From Cunninghamia lanceolata (lineage: Eukaryota > Streptophyta > Pinopsida > Cupressales > Cupressaceae): 64,000 nt of DNA. Made by a program: the position numbers and the translations under genes. The notes beneath the pieces are model-generated. The model ran no database searches. It saw only the letters and a list, made by a program, of their open reading frames with translations, and had not been told where the DNA came from. The DNA is taken from the NCBI GenBank assembly GCA_027924645.1, contig BSBN01000829.1, positions 4,464,001 to 4,528,000 of the forward strand. The letters are read 5' to 3'. This document shows, one piece after another, positions 54,947 through 64,000 of this stretch. How positions within the stretch are numbered: the stretch's first letter is position 1; the number at the start of each line of letters is the position of its first letter.

Positions 54947-55909
54947 GCCATAATTTTTCATAACAAAGAGAGACAAAATATCTGGTAAAATAAGGCCAAT
55001 TATTGTAGACCCGATAGGAGATCGGATTACTGAGACTAATGAGGACTGAATTGTTGAAATGTCAAGGTTCATTCTTAAGATCACTATAAATGTACTTGTT
55101 CTAAAGCATACTGAATGGAGATGAAGCTTCAGATTACATCATGATTGTAAACTTTATGTAATCTTCAAGTTGATTTCTGGATATGTAATGGTGAATGCTA
55201 TGTTCAATAGAAGCACTTTCATTTTTATTGCATGTTGTTGTTAACTTTTCCTTTGAAGATTTGCACTGGATCATGTGGATTTGTGGAATGTCCTGGTGAA
55301 GTATGATTTCTAGTTTTCTTCTCTTCATTGCTATATCAGAATATGTATGTGGACCAGTGATCTAAGTCAAGTAATTTTGGGAATCTCATTCTTTAACCCT
55401 TTTTCTTATTTTAATTTCATTGAAATCACTTCCATAACTGCAAATCATGATAAATAATAAGCAGAATAGAGAAATATGCTGACATCCCATAGGTAACTGA
55501 AAATCCTTAGCATATTTGAGCTAAATGCATGTAGTGTTGAAAATATCAGGCAAAGACTTGCAAATAATGGTAGAGATCATGCAAATATCAACCTATAGGC
55601 ACATTATTTGAGTGAATTCATAGTGTAGAGGTAGAATTGTTGGAGATTTATGCAGGACAGACATAAAAGATAGGATATTTGGAGGAAATACTGATAAACT
55701 TTGCAGAAATTACTGGAGAATGTAAGGCCCCTAAATGATTAACAGCAACACACATCAACCACTGAGTAACGTCAGTAGATTATGAACTAATCAATGGAGA
55801 CTTGGGATCATGAATTCTTTAAATTCATCGTATCTTTCAAGATAAATAAAGGTTGTGTGTAACTTTTATTTCATGTTTGTATGTGAGCAACATCATCATC
55901 ATCATAAAT

Positions 55910-55927
55910 TGGCACTAGAAGGAGGGC
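55910..55927 (+). other. C candidate primer binding site
   Basis: TGGCACTAGAAGGAGGGC starts a few bases after the LTR end. It begins TGG like plant PBSs, but is not the initiator Met type. I cannot assign the tRNA. Confidence 0.5.
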
Positions 55928-56161
55928 TTGACCAAGAAATTTCTGGATTTCTACAAATGTTGCATAAGTATTTCATCTTTTGAGTTAAATGTCTACAAAT
56001 ATCTCTTATCTGAGAGGTCTTGGTTGCATCTTTGCAAAGATCTAGCTCAAAGCTTCAAGGTTTCATTTGATTTTCTGAGGTTTCAAGTTTTATTCTGAGA
56101 TATGATAGATCTCATTAAAATTTCAAAATCCTAGAGAAATTGAAAATAGAGTCTCATTTCA

Positions 56162-57955
56162 ATGGATACATATGAAGACAATTCTCAAGTTAACATTCTT
56201 TTATTTCAAGAAACTCTGAATAGGCAGCTTTATCCTCATAGTTTATCTAACTTTGGTTTATCCAGTTGTTGCAGGATACACAAGACTATGGAGCACAATG
56301 AAATTAACTGTCTAACTTTCCTTATAAGGTTGGATTTATATATGAAAGGACTAATATTTTTTTTAGACGTGTTCAGGGCTCAAGTCTGGTAGGAAAATGA
56401 AGAAATTCTGGAGCAACAAGTGGGTGTAGCACCAGAAGTTATTAGTTGTCCTGACACTGAAGTGGACTGCTCTAAAGATTTCAAATTATACTTGTTTAGA
56501 AATATACAATGTAGTCAAATATTAGGTCTGCCCACTGATGATGTCCTGATTGAAAGATGGTGCAGATTACATGACGAAGAGCATGCAGAAAAGGATTGTG
56601 ACGCTTGCTTGGTCATGTTGGAAAAGACTCGAATCCTAGATCAGCAAGAAGAGACAACACCTGTAATCATGAGTTGTTTAGAAAATACAATAGTTGAATC
56701 AGTTCTAGAAGGTAAAGAAGAGGAAACATCTTTCCTTGAGTCATTTTATGGTGAGATTTGGAGTTCTCTACCTTGTAATAAGGGTGAGGCAGAGTGCAGG
56801 TATGAATCTTTTGAAAATCATAGAGAAGAAAGTGCTTCTTGTTTCACATCATCAGACAATCAGCAAGAAAGATTTGATGAGGCGGAAGATAAATATGAAA
56901 TTGACCTTGATACACTAGACAAATATATTGAATTATTAAACGCTTGTCAGGATAATGTTTCTAGATCTGAGTTTAGCAGTTTTGATAGAGATGAGTTGAT
57001 AAAGAAGTGTAAACAGGTGGTGGAACAATTTAAATGCACTGCTGCTGATGAAGTTCCTATGATAGCAACTAGTGGAGTCATAGAAAAGAAAGTAAATCCT
57101 AATTTCATAGCTGACTTCTTTGAGTTGAATGATCAAATGTAAGATTGTTGCAGGTCAATGGAACTAGACACTCTACTGGATGGAAAATGTGAAGTATTTG
57201 ATGAACAATTCATGAAAGTTGAAGATGCAGAAAGCTTTGGAGTTATTGTACATGATCAGATGCCAATCCAATGTCATTTTGAAAATGAAAGAGGGAAGTA
57301 TTCCTATCAATCGAAAGTTGTTTCACCTTTACAGTCAAATGATTTAGAAATGATAAATTTCTGTATATCAGGTTATGATGATAAAGATACTCATTTAGAT
57401 GCTAATATGCAGAGAATTGAAGAGAACATTGAGACGTTTCCTGAACTTGAGGATAAACTGAACATCCAGAATGAAGAAACAAAGCTGGATAAAGATGAAA
57501 TAATCCATCAAGAGCCATACATCCTTCAATTTGAAGTGAGACCATACGTTGAGCCAAGCAATGAAAGTGTAGAGTTAAATGGAAGAACAACTGTCAATGA
57601 ACCAGCATGTCCAACAGAACCAGAGATACACCAGGTTATATCTATCCTTTCCACAATAAATGATGTTGATTATTATTTTGATTATGGAAATTCAAGAGAT
57701 AAGACCTGCATATGGATTAGTCATGAACATGATGAGCCTCCTCAGTTACTGATAATCAAAGATTATTTTGTGGAATACAGTGAATTTAGAATAAAAGAAT
57801 ATTTTTTAGAATACAAGGATGAATTTGCTAGGATTAGAACCATAACTAATGCCCTAATGCTCCTACACAATCTAAGGAAGTATGCAAATACAGGTGTCTT
57901 TGGGTCTTATCATGGGTTTTATTTGCCTTGTAGTGTCTTATGTATAGTTTGGTAG
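56162..57955 (+). pseudogene. C orphan ORF
   Basis: I do not recognise this protein. From the ATG at 56162 one frame runs about 597 codons, broken only by TAG (56390) and TAA (57140). It is acidic and contains a Cys/His cluster, WCRLHDEEHAEKDCDAC (about 56555-56605), that could bind metal. Long Glu/Asp-rich helical stretches follow, then a C-terminal region rich in Tyr/Phe/Glu (DYFVEYSEFRIKEYFLEYKD). It ends at a TAG (57953-57955). There is no zinc knuckle, protease or polymerase motif. It occupies the place of gag-pol in element C. Confidence 0.65.
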
Positions 57956-58823
57956 AGTAGTTGTTTTTTTTATTTTCTTTGCTTTCTTGTTTTATTTTCT
58001 GTTGTTTCCCTTTGGTAGTTAGCTGTTTGTATAGTTTGCTTTGTGTGTTGTCTTTTGTTTTACGTTGTTGAGCCTTTGTTTTGGTTGGGCAAAACTAGTG
58101 CACCTTGTTACTTAAGAACACTGCAGAAATTGTTAGAATTCAAAAGTTGGATATAAGTTTTTACATAGGTTGTAACTCATGTTAGTATAGGTAGTCTTGA
58201 TCAGGTCTGTGGTATCATATTCATCAATATTACTTTTTCTTGAGTCAAGGAGATCCTCACAATGACACACCTAACAGCCTTGGGTTTGTTGAACATATCA
58301 GTGTAGGTGTTAAGTGAAAAATCTAAAGGTTTCCCTTGCTACCATTGTAATTCCCAACCTAAAGCAGCAAGTGACCACACCTTGCAAAATCTGCTAACAT
58401 GATGACATCTTATAAATGCAAATAAAAAAAAGGAGAGAAATATATTGAATATTTAAAGAGAAAACTGGAGGCTATAGACATCTGAATGGCAGTGGGGCTC
58501 TACGTAGGGGAATTGCAATGATAACCTTGTCGGGGCTATGGACGCCTATTGGAAGCAAGGCTTTATCCAGGTTGGCTATGAGGGATGAACCAAACGATGT
58601 AGCTTAACACTAGTCACTGCTTTATTCAACTCACTTTCAAGATGAGGGACATTAATCATGTGCACACACTTGATCCCTTATCAATTTATTGTTATATTGA
58701 TGAACATGATACTATTTAGAAAGGATTAGGATGCTCATGCTTAATAGGAGTTGGAGAATTGTGTTTTAACTTATCCTCATCTCTTGAATTATTTGAATTT
58801 TGTTGTTTTCTTTGGTGGCAGGT
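57956..58823 (+). other. C 3' untranslated internal region and PPT area
   Basis: A T-rich start (about 57960-58090), then non-coding sequence up to the 3' LTR. The purine run TTTGGTGGCAGG at 58811-58822 is the best PPT candidate, but it is not a clean polypurine tract. Confidence 0.5.
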
Positions 58824-61800
58824 TGTTGTGTGGTTACACAATACACCCCATTTTGCCTTAGCAAAACAGGGACCCAACTTTGTTGGCTTGTTCCCTTGCT
58901 TTTGTACTCTGGGCGGTAATGGTAAAAGTAGCATTATTTAGTATGCATATGCCTAATGCCAGGTCTATTTGTGATCTTGAAGTCTAAACCCAAATCTCAA
59001 AGTCTGAATTTTTCCTCAGGAAGCTTGCCATGTGAAAGAGTGTAAAATTCTAGGAAGGTTTGCCTTTTGTATCACCTTGAAATTCAGCCAAATAAGGAAG
59101 TTGTGTAGTCAAAGTCTGGTCAAACCTAACATTCTAAATCATCGGGGTCATATTTCTTAATATGACTGATATTCAAAAATATCACCCTACTTAGAAAATC
59201 CACTATCTGTATATTTGTATGCACACGTCAAATTTCTACCCGAGGATCATCAGCCCATCAAAATACTCGCGTATTCAATAGGGGTCACATTAGTTAATAT
59301 GACTCATCTTCGCTAAACACGATGATGATGTGAACTTATCCGATTCCATGAAGGACCTAATATGAAAGTGACATCATCAATCAACTTGACATCTGAAGGT
59401 CATCTATTCTCTAACATCCGTCATCTTTTCTAATGTGACTGATCTTTCCTAACATGATCGTGACGTCATTCTGATCCGATATACAAAAGCTCAACATGAC
59501 CGTGATGTCATCTTATTAGGAGGGTGATATTCCTAAATATCAGGGTCATATTTCTTAACCTCCTGATTTACTTTAGTATGACCATGACGTCATCCTTCCA
59601 CATTTTGATGAGGCCCGTCCATGATGGTGACATCATCATCATATCCCGATTAATGAAGAAAGTCACATTAGTTAATATCCCTCATATTAACTAATGTGCA
59701 TACCCAGACCCGACATGGTTCAAAGTTAGAATGAATGCTTAGATAGGTTCGTCGGGTGCATTTTATGTTTGCATGTTTGAGTAAAAGAAAGATATACATG
59801 TCGACAGATGCAAAGCCTGCATACAAGTCGCAGAACTGAAAAGTTATTAATTACCGTAAAGTTGTTGTATGTTTGTGCTTTGTATGTATCTTACATAGAT
59901 TGAAAGATACAATGACTATTTACAATAGCACGGAACCAAAAGGTTTATTAAATAAGGTTAAGTCCTTGTATGTATTACGGCTCATATATTAGAAGATACA
60001 ATGCCTTATGCATACTGCGGAACCGAAGAGTTATTAAATGAGGTTAAATGGTTGTATATTTGGTGCTTTGTATGTATGCTTTGGAAACATACATTTTGAA
60101 ATACATACAAGTCACGGAACACAAAAAGATTAAAAACTGGTTAATGTGATGTATCAACACTTAAAGTACATTGAAAGATACATTGTGTTTTATACATGTT
60201 GTAGAGCTGACAAGTGGATTAGCTGCGGTTTATAAAACAGTTGAGGTCTGAAAGGGATATACAAGGGATTTTGTATGTATCTTTGCCGATGTACATTGCT
60301 GATATGCAAACGAAAGATGTAGGCCGATATACAAGCACCAAATGTGAATAGAAAGTTAAATACAGAAAAATTCTTGTATGTTTTTATGCTTGTATGTCTA
60401 CAATGTATAACCCGATATGCAAGGAGAAATGTACAAAGCGTGGATTCGAAGAGAAGTTAAAATATAGAAAACTCTTTGTATATATTTAGGCACTTGTATG
60501 TTGTAATGTATAAGCCGATATACAAAGGGAATTAAGCATCCGATATACAAGGAAAAAGGCGGGAAAGCAAATCGATAGGGTTTTTGAAGCTATTTTAGAG
60601 CCCGATGCATGTTTTTGGTCAACGATGGTTGACTTGACCATTTTTAACATTGTATATGCATTTAGATACGTGAATTTTTATAGATTCATCACCTGATGTC
60701 TGTGCTTGCATATTCTAGGCCTGATATAAATGTTTAATTTTCCTGCTTGGTTATTAAATGATGGTGATACTTATTTCTTGTCTATCTATTGCAGGATGTT
60801 GGAACTATTTGGGGTTTAGCTAGATGTAGCTAAAAATTGCAAAGTTGCAGACATAGGGGCAACATGAACCTGAGCTGAGGAGGATATTGTCATATGCTAT
60901 GTGCCAGCTGGAAGGTGGACTGAGTCGAAGATGCTGGAATATTCTATGCTAGCTATGTGAGTGCCAACTGGCAGGCATGTGCTGTTCATCTGGACTATTG
61001 ATTGTTCTGGGAGGATCCTAATCCTTGGATCATTGTAACCATTTTCTGGCCTCTGTCCTATAAAGGGGCTAGAATTTGTCATAACAAGGAGAGACAAAAT
61101 ATCTGGCGAAATAAGGCCAATTACTGTAGACCTGATAGGAGATCAGATTACTGAGACTAATGAGGACTGAATTATTGAAATGTCAAGGTTCTTTCTTCAG
61201 ATCACTGTAAATGTACTTGTTCTAAAGTATACTGAATGGAGATGAAGCTTCAGATTACATCCTGATTGTAAACTTTACGTAATCTTCAAGTTGATTTCTG
61301 GATATGTAATGGTGAATGTTGTGTTTAATAGAAGCACTTTCATTTTTATTGCATGTTGTTAACTTTTCCTTTGAAGATTTGCACTGGATCATGCAAATTT
61401 GTGGAATGTCCTGTGAAGTATGATTTTGAGTTTTCTTCTCTTCATTGTTGTATCGGAACATGTATGTGGACCAGTGATCTCAGTCAAGTAATTTTGGGAA
61501 TCTCATTCTTTAACCCTTTTTCACATTTTAATTTCATTGAAATCACTTCCATAACTACAAATCATGATAAATAATAAGTAGAACAGAGAAATATGCTAAC
61601 ATCCCATAGGTAACTGAAAATCCTTAGCATATTTGAGCTAAATGCATGTAGTGTTGAAAATATCTTGCAAAGACTTGCAAATAATTGTAGAGATCATGCA
61701 AATATCAACCTATAGGCACATTATTTGAGTGAATTCATAGTGTAGAGGTAGAATTGTTGGAGATTTATGCAGGACAGACATAAAGGACAGGATATTTGAA

Positions 61801-62021
61801 GGAAATACTAATAAACTTTTCAGAAATTATTGGAGAACGTAAGGCCCCTAAATGATTAATAGCAACACACATCAACCACTGAGTAACGTTAGTAGATTAT
61901 GAACTAATCAATGGAGGCTTGGGATCATGAATTCTTTAAATTCATCATATCTTTCAAGATAAATAAAGGTTGTGTGTAACTTTTATTTCATGTTTGTATG
62001 TGAGTAACATCATCATCAATA
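58824..62021 (+). repeat. C 3' LTR
   Basis: Matches 52706-55907 in order and length. Starts TGTTGTGTGG, ends ATCATCAATA, and is followed at once by the target duplication GGTAT. It contains the motif array (about 59350-59640), the hairpin (59664-59698) and a TATA box (61058-61067). Confidence 0.9.
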
Positions 62022-62068
62022 GGTATTAAGGCAAGTTGTTGCCTAGGCTATGTGCTTGAGGGTTCCCA

Positions 62069-63258
62069 TGACCCTCTTATACCATTTTGATGATAAGTCA
62101 AGGTCAAACACATGAAGATACCCTCTATGCTTTGCAGATAGGTAGTAAGGAGATAAAACCTAAAGGCTTTTATTTTTGTTCTTTTATTTTCGCCAAAATA
62201 TTCATTGAAGCCATGGTATTTTTATGATTTTTATGAAAAATCAATGCTTTGTAAAAGCCTTGAATCATTTTATTTGCTTTATCAAGATAGGACAAATTAG
62301 AAAAAGAATAAAACTACAATCTAATGTAATGCTTTATTTTAAAGAAGTGATTTATAAATTGCATTAAAATAAATGCTATTTTATGTAGTTAAAACAAGAA
62401 GATTTTTCTTTTTGAGCTTTTTCTGGGTGAATTGGACAGATATAGAGTCTTTATTGGGCAAATAAAGCATATTTTGTGGCAGGACCACTTGATAGAAGGT
62501 TTAAATGGCAAATTTTCCATTCAATTTGAGAGGCAGTTTGGCACAGTGTTTGAGGCATTTTTATGAAGCTCAGAAATGGACTTGGATGGCTATTTTTAGG
62601 AGATTTTCCTATCTTTTCTCTTGGAGATCATTTTGCAAGCATTTATAGGAGAAAAAAATAGTTTTTCTGAGGAGTTTAGATCATTGTTTTTTCTCTCTTC
62701 AGCATAGGAAGAGAGTTTGTAGACATTTTTGACTCATTTTTTATCAGATTTTCATGTACTCCTTTTAGTTAATACAACAAAGAATTTCTATGTCACTTCA
62801 TTTGCCTCATAGTTACAGTATTGGTTTGATGCCTCACTGTGATAACAAATATTTTGTCCTTTGTCATGTCTCATTATTGTAGAATTGTGTACAAATAGTT
62901 CATACGATTCTGGTTGCATGTTGAGTTCAAATCTGAGCCTTCATGCAAATTACTTTTGAATTGTATGATCTAAGTGAAGTTGTGAGAGTTCATGTTTAAG
63001 GAGTTGTTTGTGAGTGAAAGTATCGAGATAAGTTAGAAATCAGGAGTATATTCAGTTTAAGTTTGACTTCAATTTTAGTTCATCCTCTCACCTTTCCCTC
63101 TACAAATCATTTAGATTAAGAAAAATCACTAGGGGAACCAACCCGCTCTGGAGGTTTGCTCCATGTTTAGGCAATCCACAGGCCTAGGAGTCTTCCCATG
63201 TGTCAACAAATTGTTAAGTTGAGTAACTTAGCATAGGGTGCATATCTGATTGATAATA
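62069..63258 (+). repeat. D-family LTR (D2 5' LTR or D1 3' LTR)
   Basis: Starts TGACCCTC, ends GATAATA (D1 ends TAATAACA). The PBS candidate TGGCAGGCCCGATGGGAC follows at 63264. It aligns throughout with 42479-43665. Confidence 0.8.
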
Positions 63259-63429
63259 GTTTTTGGCAGGCCCGATGGGACTCTGAAAGTGTTTTCAGAG
63301 AAGTTTTTCAATTCTTAAAGTTGATGTTCTAGTATATGCAACAGTGTTCTAGCCTTTGGAGGCTTTTTAAAGTATACCTAGCGACTCAATTTTATTTGGT
63401 CTTGTATGCAGACTTAGTATATCCAGCTT

Positions 63430-64000
63430 ATGAAAATCAGATCTAGTTCTGATTCATTGGAATAGTTGATTCATCAAAGAGGTCAAAGTCAACACCTTCA
63501 AGACTCAGCCCTCCAACTCTAATACAGAGATACAGGAGTCTAGTACTAATAGTGTAGTTACCCATAATGGCTAGACAGTTCACATTTGCACCTTTTAATG
63601 GGGACTACCTATTACAACTTGCCCAACATGATGATATTCCAGTTGCAGCCCTCAAAGGTCTGCCCTATTTCACTGGAGAAGACCACACTATAGCTATTGA
63701 GCACATTTAGGATATGGAAACATTGTGTTTGGTGCATAATGTTACCCAAGAAAATGTAGCAATTAGATTATTGGATGCATCATTAAAGGGTAAACCCTTG
63801 CAATGGTTTAGAGGTCTCATGGAGAACTTGATAATGACATGTAATTAGCTGGGAGATGGATTACATAAGCATTTTGAAGACAAGACTGATCATCTTTCAT
63901 TGCTGGAACAGTTAAGCACCATCGAAAGTGCGCCCCACAAACACATGGCAGATTTCAACTACCGATTTCAAAGGACTTGGGTTAGGATCCCTGCAATGGT
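63430..64000 (+). pseudogene. D2 gag, N-terminal part
   Basis: The ATG at 63430 equals the D1 start. A net 46-bp deletion shortly after it shifts the frame relative to D1. Then MARQFTFAPFNGDYLLQLAQ and the rest of the gag domain follow. It has its own TAG codons at 63708 and 63846, where D1 has CAA (44161 and 44299). It keeps CAG, CGA and CAA where D1 has stops. The end is cut by the window. Confidence 0.82.

Larger units (their letters stand above)
52706..55907 (+). repeat. C 5' LTR
   Basis: Starts TGTTGTGTGGTTACACAA and ends in a variable (CAT)n run near 55905. It is matched throughout by 58824-62021. In order it contains a TGACGTCA-like motif array, a perfect hairpin, a TGTATGT/GATATAC-rich tract (about 53690-54440), a TATA box and a U5 shared with the LTR at 8412-9390. 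Confidence 0.9.
52706..62021 (+). mobile_element. LTR retroelement C with 3.2-kb LTRs and orphan ORF
   Basis: Two LTRs of about 3200 bp, a candidate PBS, an internal 2.9 kb with one long unrecognised ORF, and matching GGTAT target duplications (52701-52705 and 62022-62026). No gag, protease, RT or integrase is recognisable. Its structure fits a large non-autonomous retroelement. It lies between D1's 3' flank and the second D LTR. The LTR pair shows scattered substitutions, so the insertion is not very recent. Confidence 0.88.
62069..64000 (+). mobile_element. Second D-family element, D2 (cut by window end)
   Basis: An LTR, PBS and gag start homologous to D1 at 42479-44460. It continues beyond the window. 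Only 42 bases (62027-62068) separate it from element C, so this LTR could also serve as D1's 3' LTR. Confidence 0.8.

Overview
This window is plant nuclear DNA made almost entirely of nested, decaying LTR retrotransposons. I see Ty3/gypsy chromovirus-type elements, a Tat-like gypsy element with two RNase H domains, several Ty1/copia elements, and elements that carry unrecognised ORFs. No intact host gene, rRNA, tRNA or CRISPR array is visible. The AT-rich sequence, stacked insertions, plant-type primer binding sites (TGGTATCAGAGC, initiator tRNA-Met) and plant-type gag/pol proteins suggest a large seed-plant genome. A conifer or other gymnosperm is my guess, not something the sequence proves.

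Layout: 1-6006 is the 3' part of chromovirus-type element A1 (+) with its 3' LTR. 6008-8362 is an unrecognised acidic/coiled-coil ORF, followed by an LTR (8412-9390) related to that of element C. 9394-28655 is a minus-strand copia element (Cop0) whose pieces are separated by two later insertions: gypsy B1 (11406-21669, minus), which itself contains copia Cop1 (13046-19293, minus), and A2 (21927-27343, +), a complete gag-protease-only element with a perfect 5-bp target duplication. 28656-29199 is the 3' end and LTR of another copia element (Cop3, +). 29200-35236 is AT-rich with no convincing gene. 35242-39705 is gypsy B2 (+), a relative of B1, cut by copia Cop2 (39706 to about 41785). 42479-49786 is Tat-like element D1 (+), followed by about 2.9 kb holding exon-like antisense segments. 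52706-62021 is element C (+): 3.2-kb LTRs, a GGTAT target duplication and an unrecognised internal ORF. 62069-64000 is a second D LTR and the start of gag (D2).

The strongest cross-cutting signal concerns how the reading frames are broken. A1 (4.3 kb), the orphan ORF (2.3 kb), A2 gag-protease and D1 pol each stay in one frame for kilobases but contain many in-frame stops. These are mostly TAG at places where glutamine is expected. Homologous copies inside the window show CAG, CAA or CGA at the same sites. This fits C-to-T decay at methylated CHG/CG cytosines, with few indels.

Inferred order of events: Cop3, then Cop0 beside it; B1 and A2 inserted into Cop0; Cop1 inserted into the B1 protease active-site codon; Cop2 into B2; C into sequence between D1 and D2. 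All boundaries come from reading repeats by eye, so a few bases of error are possible.
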